Below, one piece after another: positions 43,917 to 52,772 of a stretch of DNA of 64,000 bases. A model generated the notes under the pieces. The model was not told where the DNA came from, did no database searches, and saw only the letters and a program-made list of their open reading frames with translations. The position numbers and the translations under genes are program-made. Source of the stretch: Flavobacteriaceae bacterium (GTDB lineage Bacteria; Bacteroidota; Bacteroidia; Flavobacteriales; Flavobacteriaceae); NCBI GenBank assembly GCA_028279515.1, contig JANQNQ010000004.1, positions 399,053 to 463,052 on the forward strand, written 5' to 3'. Each line of letters begins with the position of its first letter. Position 1 is the stretch's first letter.

Positions 43917-45299
43917 TTATTCCTGCAACTGAAGATAAGAGACGTTTTTGAGGTTACCGGGTCGATTGCAGTACCAGCGAAGGATACGCTGAATATCGGC
44001 ATTGTCTTTTTGTAGTGTAATATGCGCTTCAAGATCCTCGTAATTACCTACAGAAGCCGAACGGTCAATAAAACCATATCCTTTGTACACACCCTCTTTG
44101 ATCAATACGATTGCAGCTTCTTCAGGTGTTCTTCCACGTTCTTGGATGAAATAGCTTTCATGGCTTTTCGCAATGCTGTCCACTGCCTCATGTACACGCT
44201 GATTGTAGGTGTCTAATGACTCCTTTCCTTCACAAACCCCTGTGCAACTCTTAAGAGTATAATGCGATCCACATTGCAGGCTTTCTTGTAACTGACAATA
44301 ACGCGGACATAGTTGATACGCGTCACACAATTGTTTCAAGAAATCTCGGCATTCGCCGATCTGCTGAAAGTTGATCAAGGGGTCGGGCACATGGCGAAGA
44401 TTGTTAAAGGCCAGATGCCAAGTACCTTTTCGGTCTTCATAGGTAAATACACCATATCCTTTAGAAGAACGCTTTTGAGCGGCGTTAAATTTGGGATAAT
44501 AGTGTTTTATAGCAGCAGATTCCATAAGGAGTGCGAGCAATTCGCTTCCGGAGAGTTCGACGTCGATATCAGCGATCTCTTTCCGAATTTGCACTTCTTT
44601 GGTAGAGCGATCGTAGAAATGTTGCAATACACGCTTCTTGATATTGATGGCCTTTCCGACATAAATAATTTTTCCTTTGGCATCCTTAAAATAATAGACG
44701 CCAGGTTTCTCAGGTAAAGCATTGATGGTTTGTTTGGATACCATTTCAGGCAAAGTGGCCTCCCTTGAGTTGGCCTTGATGGCTTTAGCAAAAACTTCGG
44801 AAGCTTCGGGGTGTTGCAAGAGTCTTTCAAACAACAATACGGTGGCTTGAGCATCGCCTTTAGCTCTGTGTCGATCATGTATCGGAATACCTAAGCTTCC
44901 GCATAATTTGCCCAAACTGTAGGAGGGAAGTCCAGGGATCAACTTTCGAGACAGTCGTACCGTGCACAATTTTTTCCGCGGAAAAGTCATGCCAATGCCT
45001 TCCAACTCATATTTGATCACATTGTAATCAAAGTGTACACTATGTGCAACAAAAACGGCGTTCTCGGTCATAGAAAGTATTTTCGGAGCAATCTCAGAAA
45101 ACAACGGCGCCGAATCGGTCATGCTATTGTCAATACCGGTCAATGCCGTAATATAGAAGGGAATCTCACACATGGGATTCACTAATGTCGTGTACTCATC
45201 AACCACTTGAGTACCGTCATGCAAAAAGATGGAGATCTCAGTGATCTTGTTACCTTTCAGCGTGTTTCCGGTGGTCTCAATATCGACAATTGCGTACAT
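43917..45299 (-). CDS. DnaQ-type exonuclease / GIY-YIG endonuclease fusion
   Basis: A 460-aa fusion. Residues about 1-165 form a DEDDh 3'-5' exonuclease: Asp6 and Glu8 in AIVDIETTG, the HSVHFDYNVIKYEL segment, and HDRHRAKGDA for the last His/Asp. Residues about 195-275 form a UvrC/Cho-like GIY-YIG domain (EKPGVYYFKDAKGKIIYVGKAINIKKRVLQHF), followed by a Cys-containing region. Such DnaQ-Cho fusions exist in several phyla and are thought to act in DNA repair. The gene is alone. Confidence 0.9.
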   Translation of the reverse strand: MYAIVDIETTGNTLKGNKITEISIFLHDGTQVVDEYTTLVNPMCEIPFYITALTGIDNSMTDSAPLFSEIAPKILSMTENAVFVAHSVHFDYNVIKYELEGIGMTFPRKKLCTVRLSRKLIPGLPSYSLGKLCGSLGIPIHDRHRAKGDAQATVLLFERLLQHPEASEVFAKAIKANSREATLPEMVSKQTINALPEKPGVYYFKDAKGKIIYVGKAINIKKRVLQHFYDRSTKEVQIRKEIADIDVELSGSELLALLMESAAIKHYYPKFNAAQKRSSKGYGVFTYEDRKGTWHLAFNNLRHVPDPLINFQQIGECRDFLKQLCDAYQLCPRYCQLQESLQCGSHYTLKSCTGVCEGKESLDTYNQRVHEAVDSIAKSHESYFIQERGRTPEEAAIVLIKEGVYKGYGFIDRSASVGNYEDLEAHITLQKDNADIQRILRWYCNRPGNLKNVSYLQLQE

Positions 45300-45369
45300 C
45301 CTATAAAAATAGATAAAAAAGAAGGCAGATGCTCAGAATATGATATTTTTACTACAACTTAGAGTTACT

Positions 45370-46449
45370 ATGAACATAGACCTTTCGTTTTTCTTTGTAT
45401 TAGACGTGCTGGCTTGGGCCGGAGCAGTAATGTTGGGATTTCTATTTCTCACGGCGCCATCCAAGAACAGAGTGGCCAATGTTTTCTTGGGGGTGTTCTT
45501 GTGGAGCTTATCGATGGAAATATGTGGCGTGCTCCTTGAAGGATTGTATGATATGGGCTTAGAAGGGAATGAATTTCAGTTACTGCCAACATCCCTATTG
45601 ACCATACCGTTGCTGTTTTTGTACGTAGATCAAACAATTCATGCAAGATTCAATAAGACCAATCTCTTGTGGTTGATACCAGGGATGTTAGCCATCGTTC
45701 TTTGGTCCTTCGGAATGGGAGACGAAGTTCCGATTAGAATACCGTTAGATTATCTCTTCAACATAGGGCTATTGCTTATCACTCTATTCAAGCTGAAGAA
45801 ACACCGGCAAAAGGTCAATGATTTCTATTCAGACCTCCAGAACAAGACACTTTCGTGGATCAAGGCCATCGTATTTATCTACTTAGGATTTCACATGCTT
45901 TGGATCGTAGAGGATCTCATAGGGATACAGAATGAGGCGTACACAGAGCCCTTCGCCTTGATTTCTACCATACTTACCTTTTTCATGGTATATTGGATCG
46001 GATACAACGGTTTTTCGCAATACGAGATCCTTACGCTCGATTTTTCCCTAACGGAAGGAAAACAAGAAAACAACCAACCTTCAGAAGAAACCATCGAACA
46101 AGAGCGCGAACATTTTCATAAGATCGAAACAAGCATCAAAGAACAGAAACTCTTCGCTGACTCGACATTGACCCTAAGTAGTTTGGCAGAAGCACTCGAA
46201 ATGAAAGATCGAGAGCTATCTAGATTGATAAATCAATATGCCGGTGCCAACTTCTATCAATACATAAACCGACTGCGTACCCAAGAATTCAAAATACTCA
46301 TCGAATCGCCCAAAGCAAAGCAATTGTCGATACTTGGATTGGCCCAAGAAGCAGGATTCTCTTCTAAATCAACTTTTTACACAGCATTTAAGGCATCAGA
46401 AGGAATGACCCCGAAACAGTACGAACAACGCCTTAAAAAGTCCGAATAA
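45370..46449 (+). CDS. AraC-family regulator with membrane N-terminal domain
   Basis: A 359-aa protein with about seven membrane helices in the first 215 residues and a C-terminal AraC HTH domain (about 255-355), with FADSTLTLSSLAEALEMKDRELSRLINQYAGANFYQYINRLR and ILGLAQEAGFSSKSTFYTAFKASEGMTPKQY. Membrane-anchored AraC regulators of this type are common in flavobacteria and may sense signals in the membrane. I start at 45370 (MNIDLSFFF), not at 45340. Confidence 0.88.
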   Translation: MNIDLSFFFVLDVLAWAGAVMLGFLFLTAPSKNRVANVFLGVFLWSLSMEICGVLLEGLYDMGLEGNEFQLLPTSLLTIPLLFLYVDQTIHARFNKTNLLWLIPGMLAIVLWSFGMGDEVPIRIPLDYLFNIGLLLITLFKLKKHRQKVNDFYSDLQNKTLSWIKAIVFIYLGFHMLWIVEDLIGIQNEAYTEPFALISTILTFFMVYWIGYNGFSQYEILTLDFSLTEGKQENNQPSEETIEQEREHFHKIETSIKEQKLFADSTLTLSSLAEALEMKDRELSRLINQYAGANFYQYINRLRTQEFKILIESPKAKQLSILGLAQEAGFSSKSTFYTAFKASEGMTPKQYEQRLKKSE

Positions 46450-46552
46450 GCGCAGTCGGACTACTCCTGACGCATAATCTATACTTCCTGCCGTTCTTTT
46501 GTTGTCCCCAGCGAGGGGAACTCAAAAAATGATGAACCTAAAATTTAGAATT

Positions 46553-47422
46553 ATGCTTAAAAAAGTTTCGTACACTATGTTAGTAATGGCCATTGTCGGC
46601 GCTGTAAGTTGTGCCTCTTGCAACAAAGATGATGATGGCACAACAACCCCTGAAATCATAGATCCAGGAAACGACCCCAACTTTACCATTGTCGCAAACA
46701 GCGACGCTGGTTTTTCACAGTTCAATCGTAAGGTGATGGTTTTTGACATTCCTATTTATGCAGTGAGTAGAGTAGAAGACAATAAACTTTTGCATGCCGC
46801 AAATGTGATGGCTCAATATCTTGACAACGACGAAGACGGAACGATAGACAACGAGACGATCTACAATTCGATGATCAGTAATCGCGCCTTTTTATTTATG
46901 TGGAAAACCGAAGCCGATATGGAGAGTTTCAATCCACCATCAGGTTTTCAAGTTGGGCAAGATCTGGGCGCAGACGAAACCGTTCCCGAATGGCATCTCA
47001 ATGGACAAACAGGGCGATTTGATGCCTCGTTGGAAGAAGTCTGGCATATCATCACCAATGGCGGACACGAACGTGCATACCCAGATGTTTTTAGTTCACA
47101 ATCTGGATCACAGATTAGCAATGCCATGGACATCGCGAGAGGCGGAAGCTTTCAAAATCCGCCAAACAGTTATCCAGAAGGTGCATGGTACACCTACGAT
47201 GACCCGACTTGCGATTACAATTGTCAAGTAGGCGAATACCTGTATTGGGTGATGACCTCTATGTTGGGAGCACAAGAAAACAGACTCAATGAGATCGACA
47301 ATGAATGGCGACTCAATACTAGAGCCTTGGTCGAGAGCGGCGACCCAGCGGCCTTTGCCATTTTTACCAATCCGACGTATAAGCTACCAACGGTACTTCC
47401 TGACGGAACGTATAGAAGATAA
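46553..47422 (+). CDS. Lipoprotein with EF-hand-like loop
   Basis: About 289 aa from the start used here. The lipoprotein signal is MLKKVSYTMLVMAIVGAVSC with Cys20 or Cys23, and CNKDDDG follows as an acidic export-like signal. DNDEDGTIDNETI is a DxDxDG calcium-binding-like loop near residue 79. The conserved centre SLEEVWHIITNGGHERAYP suggests a zinc-peptidase-like HExxH-related region, but the motif is not complete. Alternative starts at 46499 and 46532 exist. The next lipoprotein follows after 24 nt. Confidence 0.75.
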   Translation: MLKKVSYTMLVMAIVGAVSCASCNKDDDGTTTPEIIDPGNDPNFTIVANSDAGFSQFNRKVMVFDIPIYAVSRVEDNKLLHAANVMAQYLDNDEDGTIDNETIYNSMISNRAFLFMWKTEADMESFNPPSGFQVGQDLGADETVPEWHLNGQTGRFDASLEEVWHIITNGGHERAYPDVFSSQSGSQISNAMDIARGGSFQNPPNSYPEGAWYTYDDPTCDYNCQVGEYLYWVMTSMLGAQENRLNEIDNEWRLNTRALVESGDPAAFAIFTNPTYKLPTVLPDGTYRR

Positions 47423-47446
47423 TCCAGTCCTAAAATACCAGATAGA

Positions 47447-48469
47447 ATGAAATATGTATTATGGCTACTAATGGGAATCGGCATATTCGCATGTAGTAAA
47501 GACCAAATGGGCAATGAAGAAGTAGGAGCAGGAAATGTTATAAATGAAGCTTTGCTCAATGTAGCTGCCTCTGATTTAGTCGGATATAAGATTGCCTTTG
47601 GTGATGAATTTGACATCTATATGATGAATGTGGATGGCAGTAGTAAGGAGAAGTTAACAAATGGCGGAGAAAATTCTGGTTATGTGTCATGGGGTCCGAA
47701 TGCAAATTTTGTGTATTTCGCCAGTGTTAGAGGGTCTTTAGAAAGTGCATGGGAAGCCTACAGGGTGAATGTCCACACCAAAGAGTTAACGAAGATATCC
47801 AATTTTGGATTGGACGTTAGATCTCTTGGCGTCTCTCCAGATGGGAATACCATGGCCATTTCTGTAATGACAGGAAATTCTAGCATTGGAAATAACAATG
47901 ATAACTTAACTCAATTTTCCACAAACCTCTATACGGTGGCCATGAATGTGGTTGAATCTAAGATATCAGCCGGTACATTTTTGACCATGAGTGATTTGAC
48001 TGCAATTCAAAGTGCGCCGAATGAAGATCAATTTTGGTTCGAAGAATTAAGTTGGAATCATGATGCAACGAATCCTACGTTAGCGTATACAAAAACATGG
48101 AGATACGATGAAGATGACGTATCATATACGCATGCGTATACTATAAAACCAGATGGAACTCAAAATACCTTAATATCAGAAAATAAGGACCAGCCGATAT
48201 GGGGTATAGAAAGTGATAAATTGTCGTTTCTAGATCTTAGTTATTACAATGTGTCAGATGATTCTATTCTGCAAATTACAGTGAGTGGATTAAACGGAGA
48301 GATCTCAGGAGGTTCATTCTCTCCCGGAGGAAACTATATGTTATTCGAGATAGGCGATGAGAATCGTAGGGCCGGAATCACTCACGTTTCAGGTCAATCG
48401 ACCGAAGGCGCGCAATATGGGCACATAGGAATCTATGAACCACGTTGGTCCCCAAAACCAATGAATTGA
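47447..48469 (+). CDS. Lipoprotein with TolB/PD40-like beta-propeller
   Basis: A 340-aa protein with lipid Cys16 (GIFACSKD). IAFGDEFDIYMMNVDGSSKEKLTNGGENSGYVSWGPNANFVYF and ISNFGLDVRSLGVSPDGNTMAISV are PD40-type propeller blades (WSPDG-like), usually found in TolB and related proteins. It may bind peptides or polysaccharides at the envelope. It lies directly behind the EF-hand-like lipoprotein and is followed by a terminator, so both form a two-gene unit. Confidence 0.78.
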   Translation: MKYVLWLLMGIGIFACSKDQMGNEEVGAGNVINEALLNVAASDLVGYKIAFGDEFDIYMMNVDGSSKEKLTNGGENSGYVSWGPNANFVYFASVRGSLESAWEAYRVNVHTKELTKISNFGLDVRSLGVSPDGNTMAISVMTGNSSIGNNNDNLTQFSTNLYTVAMNVVESKISAGTFLTMSDLTAIQSAPNEDQFWFEELSWNHDATNPTLAYTKTWRYDEDDVSYTHAYTIKPDGTQNTLISENKDQPIWGIESDKLSFLDLSYYNVSDDSILQITVSGLNGEISGGSFSPGGNYMLFEIGDENRRAGITHVSGQSTEGAQYGHIGIYEPRWSPKPMN

Positions 48470-48491
48470 AGATTGTATTTAACAAATTACT

Positions 48492-48526
48492 AAAGGGTCT
48501 GTTTAAACAGACCCTTTCTTTTTGTA
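48492..48526 (+). terminator. Intrinsic terminator after the lipoprotein pair
   Basis: AAAGGGTCTG and CAGACCCTTT pair perfectly around TTTAAA and are followed by CTTTTTG. Confidence 0.9.
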
Positions 48527-48576
48527 ACAACTTGTCTTAAATTAGAACTAATTACAAAACGATCAAACCAACCATC

Positions 48577-49404
48577 ATGATATTCGAGAGTTATATCCCA
48601 GACAATTACCTCAAAGACCATGTCGAATGCCTTATGTACTTCAAAGATTTTATGCCCGACCATTCTATAGAGCGGGTTATCCCAACAGGGCATAGCTTTG
48701 TGATCTTTGAACTAGACGGATTTACTCGAAATACATTTGACAACGAAACGCTAAAACCCAATAAAGAATTTACGAAAGTGTGGATCTCAGGGATGCACAA
48801 AAACTACATTTCTATCTCAGCCCATCAAAAGTCAGAAATGTTTGTGATACAATTCAAATCAGAAGGGGCTTATCCCTTTTTGCATGTACCAGCGCATGAG
48901 CTGAGTGATAAAGTGTTTCAGGCGGAAGAACTTTTTGGAGATGAGATCCTCGCATTACGATCGTCAATAGTATCTGCGGAAGGGCCTCAAGAAAAGTTTG
49001 CGACTGCCGAAGCCTGGTTAGAACAGCGTTTTGATGGTGAGAAAAAAGCGCCACAAGAAATACACGATATCATTGCAACGCTTCGTCAACGATCAAATGG
49101 TGATTCACTCGGAAGCCTTTTAGATGGGTATCCGCATTCACAAAAACACTTGATCGATCAGTTTAAGCGCTATGTGGGGCTCACACCCAAATACTACCAC
49201 CGATTGCTTCGGTTTAATGAGATCTTGGCGAAGATTCAGCAGAAGCAGCCATTGTCTTGGTCACAGATCACCTATGATTACGGGTTTTCGGATCAGCCAC
49301 ACTTTATCAAAGATTTCAAGCATTTTTCAGGATTTAACCCTTCAGAATTTATCAAAGAAGATTTTGATGAGACCAATTTTTTCCCCTTGGATCGTCAAGG
49401 TTAA
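48577..49404 (+). CDS. AraC-family transcriptional regulator
   Basis: A 275-aa soluble regulator with an N-terminal sensing domain (about 1-150, MIFESYIPDNYLKDHVECLMYFKDF, DUF6597-like) and a C-terminal AraC HTH (about 165-265). LLDGYPHSQKHLIDQFKRYVGLTPKYYHRLLRFNEIL and SQITYDYGFSDQPHFIKDFKHFSGFNPSEF are clear. The targets are not known. The following DUF1761 gene is 61 nt away on the same strand. Confidence 0.88.
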   Translation: MIFESYIPDNYLKDHVECLMYFKDFMPDHSIERVIPTGHSFVIFELDGFTRNTFDNETLKPNKEFTKVWISGMHKNYISISAHQKSEMFVIQFKSEGAYPFLHVPAHELSDKVFQAEELFGDEILALRSSIVSAEGPQEKFATAEAWLEQRFDGEKKAPQEIHDIIATLRQRSNGDSLGSLLDGYPHSQKHLIDQFKRYVGLTPKYYHRLLRFNEILAKIQQKQPLSWSQITYDYGFSDQPHFIKDFKHFSGFNPSEFIKEDFDETNFFPLDRQG

Positions 49405-49465
49405 TTTTTTACAATACATTCCTAAAGGCGTTGTCTAATTTAGCCTTCAAACTAAAACAACGCAT

Positions 49466-49876
49466 ATGGAAGTAACAGCAGCCTTTTCGGCAATCAATTG
49501 GGGATCTGTCCTTGTAGCAGCGATTTCATCATTCCTAGTAGGAGGAATTTGGTATGGCCCTTTGTTTGGGCGTGCCTGGATGAAAGCCTTCGGATTCACT
49601 GAAGAAGATTTGAAGAAACGAAACATGGGTAAGACTTTCGGATTGTCACTCGTGCTGGCTTTTGTCGCTGCATTGGTTTTGGACATGTTCATTGGTGCCG
49701 AAGCAACCCTTATGTTTGGACTCATGGCCGGGTTTTTTGCAGGGATCGGTTGGGTGGCCACTTTCACAGGTATCCAGTATGTATTTGAAATGAAATCATT
49801 AAAAATATTTTTGATCAGCGCAGGATATAGCACAGTATCTTTAACTTTAATGGGTGCCATTCTGGGCGCTTGGTAA
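49466..49876 (+). CDS. DUF1761 membrane protein
   Basis: A 136-aa protein with four membrane helices. INWGSVLVAAISSFLVGGIWYGPLFGRAWMKAFGFTEEDLKKRN is the DUF1761 signature, with GGIWYGPLFG the core. Function unknown. The DUF4287/DUF5655 gene follows after 9 nt. Confidence 0.9.
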   Translation: MEVTAAFSAINWGSVLVAAISSFLVGGIWYGPLFGRAWMKAFGFTEEDLKKRNMGKTFGLSLVLAFVAALVLDMFIGAEATLMFGLMAGFFAGIGWVATFTGIQYVFEMKSLKIFLISAGYSTVSLTLMGAILGAW

Positions 49877-49885
49877 CTATAAACT

Positions 49886-50416
49886 ATGGAAAAAGGACTA
49901 CTAGAAAAAACAGGAAAATCATTGGACCATTGGATCAAGGTGGTCAAAGACTCTAAGATTGAGAAACATTCGGAGATCATTAAATTCCTGAAAGCCGAAC
50001 ATGGTTTTACACATGGATATGCCAACTTTGTTTCATTGAAGGCACGAGCAGCCGATGCAGGGTCACACGATGATGAGGATCTGTTGGCCAATCAATATGC
50101 AAAAAAGGGGGATTTGAAACCTATCTATGATGCGTTGGTCGCTAAGATAAAAACCTTTGGTGATGACATCGAGATCGTACCGAAGAAGGCCAATGTGAGC
50201 TTTCGTAGAAAACGTCAGTTTGCCTTGATACAGCCCAGTACCAAAACCAGAATGGACATCGGTCTCAAACTCAACGATACCGAAACCAATGACCGTCTAA
50301 AGAACTCAGGCAGTTTTGGAGCCATGTGTACCAATAGAGTAGAGGCTTTCAGTTTAGACGATATCGACGATGAAATGATGTCGTATATTCAGCGTGCCTA
50401 TAATGACGCTGGCTGA
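49886..50416 (+). CDS. DUF4287/DUF5655 protein
   Basis: A 176-aa protein: DUF4287 (about 1-60, LLEKTGKSLDHWIKVVKDSKIEKHSEIIKFLKAEHGFTHGYANFV) and DUF5655 (about 65-175, IVPKKANVSFRRKRQFALIQPSTKTRMDIGLKL). DUF5655 is thought to resemble nucleic-acid-associated proteins. Its end overlaps the converging Lrp gene by 19 nt. Confidence 0.88.
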   Translation: MEKGLLEKTGKSLDHWIKVVKDSKIEKHSEIIKFLKAEHGFTHGYANFVSLKARAADAGSHDDEDLLANQYAKKGDLKPIYDALVAKIKTFGDDIEIVPKKANVSFRRKRQFALIQPSTKTRMDIGLKLNDTETNDRLKNSGSFGAMCTNRVEAFSLDDIDDEMMSYIQRAYNDAG

Positions 50417-50856
50417 AAGGGAGCACTATAGGTACGTTCCTTCACAATAGATGATAATAACAAGGATGTAGTAAGCTCGCCATAATTGGCCAATCGTTTG
50501 TTTAGGTCTTCTAAATGCTTGGGGTCTTTTACATATCCCTTCATCAACATACAATCATTGCCGGTGAGCTTGTGACATTCACAGATCTCAGGAACGGCCT
50601 GTACATATTCGGTGAAGTTCTCCACTTGTCCGAAGCGTATCTTAATAGAAATATAGACACCCAATGTATACCCGAGGTTTTCCATGTTTAACTGGGCTTT
50701 GTACCCATTGATAATACCAGCATCTTCCATCTTTTGAATGCGTTCTGCCACAGAAGGCGAAGAGAGTCCGACTTTCTTGGCGATCTCTGATGTGGTTACC
50801 CTAGCATTCTTTTGTAAGATTTCTAAAATCAACCAATTTAATCCATCAACCTTCAT
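50398..50856 (-). CDS. Lrp/AsnC-family transcriptional regulator
   Basis: A 152-aa regulator with an N-terminal winged HTH (DGLNWLILEILQKNARVTTSEIAKKVGLSSPSVAERIQKMEDAGII, about 3-50) and a C-terminal RAM ligand-binding domain (about 65-145, VPEICECHKLTGNDCMLMKGYV). Such regulators usually respond to amino acids. The gene is divergent to the DinB gene with a 123-nt gap. The C-terminal coding end overlaps the DUF4287/DUF5655 gene on the opposite strand. Confidence 0.92.
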   Translation of the reverse strand: MKVDGLNWLILEILQKNARVTTSEIAKKVGLSSPSVAERIQKMEDAGIINGYKAQLNMENLGYTLGVYISIKIRFGQVENFTEYVQAVPEICECHKLTGNDCMLMKGYVKDPKHLEDLNKRLANYGELTTSLLLSSIVKERTYSAPFQPASL

Positions 50857-50885
50857 AAGTAATGTTTTAAGTAATTAAATACCTT

Positions 50886-50893
50886 CAAAATTA
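50886..50893 (-). promoter_or_regulatory. Candidate -7 element of the Lrp gene
   Basis: The minus strand reads TAATTTTG, exact to TAnnTTTG, 30 nt before the start codon. No clear TTG at standard spacing. Confidence 0.4.
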
Positions 50894-50948
50894 AGGATTT
50901 AATTTTATTATGCCTAAAATAGTAATTTTTCAAATGCTCGTTTGATAG

Positions 50949-50956
50949 TACCTTTG
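50949..50956 (+). promoter_or_regulatory. Candidate -7 element of the DinB gene
   Basis: TACCTTTG is exact to TAnnTTTG and lies 24 nt before ATG 50980. No TTG is found 17-23 nt upstream. Confidence 0.45.
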
Positions 50957-50979
50957 AAGAAACCAAAACTTCAAGAGAT

Positions 50980-51498
50980 ATGACAATCAAACAATTAAAA
51001 GAGAACGAGTATCACGAGTATTACGGCCAATATATCTTCAGGCTGGATAAGGCGCTTGATCTACGGGAAGGTTTTAAAACTGGCAAGCAAGCAATTCTTC
51101 AGTTCTTCAAAGGTATTTCCGAAGAAAAACAGAATCATCGTTATGCAGAAGGTAAATGGAGCATAAAAGAAATCTTTCAGCATTTAATAGACACCGAACG
51201 TGTTTTTATGTATCGTTGCTTTCGCATCGCTAGAAACGACGAAACTGCTTTGGCAGGATTCGATCAGAACATTTACATGGAGCCATCCAACGCAAACCAA
51301 AAATCGATGGATGCATTGCTCGCAGAATACGAAACAGTACGAAATGCATCTATTTCGTTACTCAACAGTTTGTCGGATGACAACTTGCGTTTTATCGGAA
51401 ACGCCAATGAATCAGCCATGTCGGCTCGTGCCGCGGCCTTCATAATTATTGGCCATGAGATATGGCATCGTGAAATCATTGAAGAACGTTATTTATAA
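50980..51498 (+). CDS. DinB-family protein
   Basis: A 172-aa four-helix-bundle protein: WSIKEIFQHLIDTERVFMYRCFRIARND supplies the first His/Glu region and AAFIIIGHEIWHREIIEERYL ends with the HxxxH motif. Family members are metal-dependent thiol transferases or of unknown role. It shares a promoter with two small downstream genes, all within a few nucleotides. It is one of two DinB-type genes in the window. Confidence 0.9.
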   Translation: MTIKQLKENEYHEYYGQYIFRLDKALDLREGFKTGKQAILQFFKGISEEKQNHRYAEGKWSIKEIFQHLIDTERVFMYRCFRIARNDETALAGFDQNIYMEPSNANQKSMDALLAEYETVRNASISLLNSLSDDNLRFIGNANESAMSARAAAFIIIGHEIWHREIIEERYL

Positions 51499-51502
51499 GA
51501 GT

Positions 51503-51973
51503 ATGGAATATCAATTAGAAAAATATAGAGATCGCTTGATCCAATGCAATCAAGTAGTACATGTGAATGATTGGGGCGTAAAGGTATACGCAGTAACCAA
51601 GCAACCGGCTTTTGGCGCCCACGAAGTATTGAACAACGCCATTGAAAAACTACCAGAATGGACCAAGCTTGCAGATGAAACTCCCTTAGAAACATACAAA
51701 ACCGCAATACTAATCGTCCATGAAGCTAGGGAAGGCGTGTGGCTGCTATTCAATTGGTGGACAGGCGGCGAAATGCTCGATACCCGATTGTTCTTTGCAG
51801 ATTACGAATCCAAAGAGATCAAATCTTCTGGACATGGCAACGGACTCAAATGTATTTGGGAGATCGAGATATTTGCGCATGAACGGCAAGCTTGGATCCA
51901 GCAAGTACTCAACAAATTCGCAGCTCCCGATTTTAATGGTTATCTTAACAACGCTTATTCGGTAAATCCATGA
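51503..51973 (+). CDS. Conserved protein of unknown function
   Basis: A 156-aa cytosolic protein. EYQLEKYRDRLIQCNQVVHVNDWGVKVYAVTKQ, a central VHEAREGVWLLFNWWTGGEMLDTRLFFADYESKEIKS and HERQAWIQQVLNKFAAPDFNGYLN look well conserved in feel but I cannot name the family. I start at 51503 (MEYQLEK), 4 nt after the DinB stop, rather than at 51449. It overlaps the GNAT gene by four bases (ATGA). Confidence 0.75.
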   Translation: MEYQLEKYRDRLIQCNQVVHVNDWGVKVYAVTKQPAFGAHEVLNNAIEKLPEWTKLADETPLETYKTAILIVHEAREGVWLLFNWWTGGEMLDTRLFFADYESKEIKSSGHGNGLKCIWEIEIFAHERQAWIQQVLNKFAAPDFNGYLNNAYSVNP

Positions 51974-52425
51974 TCATTAAATCCAAAATTCGCTTCGCTG
52001 AGCCTTCTGATATGGAACAATTGGTGCAGTTATGTGAAGCGCATGCCCATTTTGAAAAGTCAGACTACGATTCAAAAGGGAAGGCAACGCAACTGCAAGG
52101 AGCTATTTTTGCGAGCGAGCCTAAGCTGTATTGTTTGGTCGTTGAAAGCGATGGTGTTTTGATTGGCTACGCCACCTATATGGTACAGTATTCTACATGG
52201 GATGCAGCGCCCTATATCTACATGGATTGCTTGTATTTAAAAGAATTGGCAAGAGGATTACGTATAGGCGAAAAACTGGTTCGTCACATTCAGAAAGAAG
52301 GGCAGAAGCTAGGTTGTAACCTGGTACAATGGCAAACGCCCGATTTTAATGTACGCGCGATCAAGTTTTATAAGAGACTAGGCGCTAGTTCAAAAAGTAA
52401 GGAACGATTTTATTTGGAAGTTTGA
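51970..52425 (+). CDS. GNAT-family N-acetyltransferase
   Basis: A 151-aa acetyltransferase. The acetyl-CoA pyrophosphate loop appears as ELARGLRIGEKLVRHIQKEG (R-x-x-x-I-G-x-K/R, near residue 95), with YIYMDCLYLKE before it and VQWQTPDFNVRAIKFYKRLGA after it, the usual GNAT order. The substrate may be an amine or a protein N-terminus. It overlaps the preceding gene by 4 nt, which suggests translational coupling. Confidence 0.9.
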   Translation: MIIKSKIRFAEPSDMEQLVQLCEAHAHFEKSDYDSKGKATQLQGAIFASEPKLYCLVVESDGVLIGYATYMVQYSTWDAAPYIYMDCLYLKELARGLRIGEKLVRHIQKEGQKLGCNLVQWQTPDFNVRAIKFYKRLGASSKSKERFYLEV

Positions 52426-52772
52426 AATTAGATATGAGATATTAGATGTGAGATGTGAGACGAGTCTGCTATTAATATTTATAGGGATTCCCTCCTAAAA
52501 AGGAGGGTAGCGCGAAGCGCTGGGAGGTGTATTTACAGAAAGTGAAGAGTGAAGAGCTGTTTAATCGGAAGCTAGAAGTTGGAAACTGGAAGATTGAATT
52601 TAAGATATGGTCAGTTGTTTTAAAAAAATATTAGTGCATTAGTGGCAAGAAATAATAGAAAGTGTAAAGTGAACAGAAAATACGTTTAACACATTGGCAT
52701 AGAACAGCATTCGTGAACTTGCCCGAACGGTACAGGCGGGTTCGTGGCAAATAGAGCAAACAATAGAAAATA
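52426..52772 (+). repeat. Gene-free gap with several repeat modules
   Basis: About 350 nt. ATGAGATATTAGATGTGAGA-type filler comes first. At 52487-52530 lies M6, with CCCTCC-TAAAAA-GGAGGG and AGCGC-GAA-GCGCT inverted repeats. GAAAGTGAAGAGTGAAGAG-type motifs follow. Module M4 at 52708-52751 (CATTCGTGAACTTGCCCGAA onward) ends 21 nt before the ATG of the next gene, in the same orientation. Confidence 0.85.

Noticed and set aside
52487..52530. CCCTCC-A5-GGAGGG hairpin as a terminator of the GNAT gene
   Set aside because: No T-run follows; the sequence continues into a second hairpin and belongs to an interspersed repeat instead.
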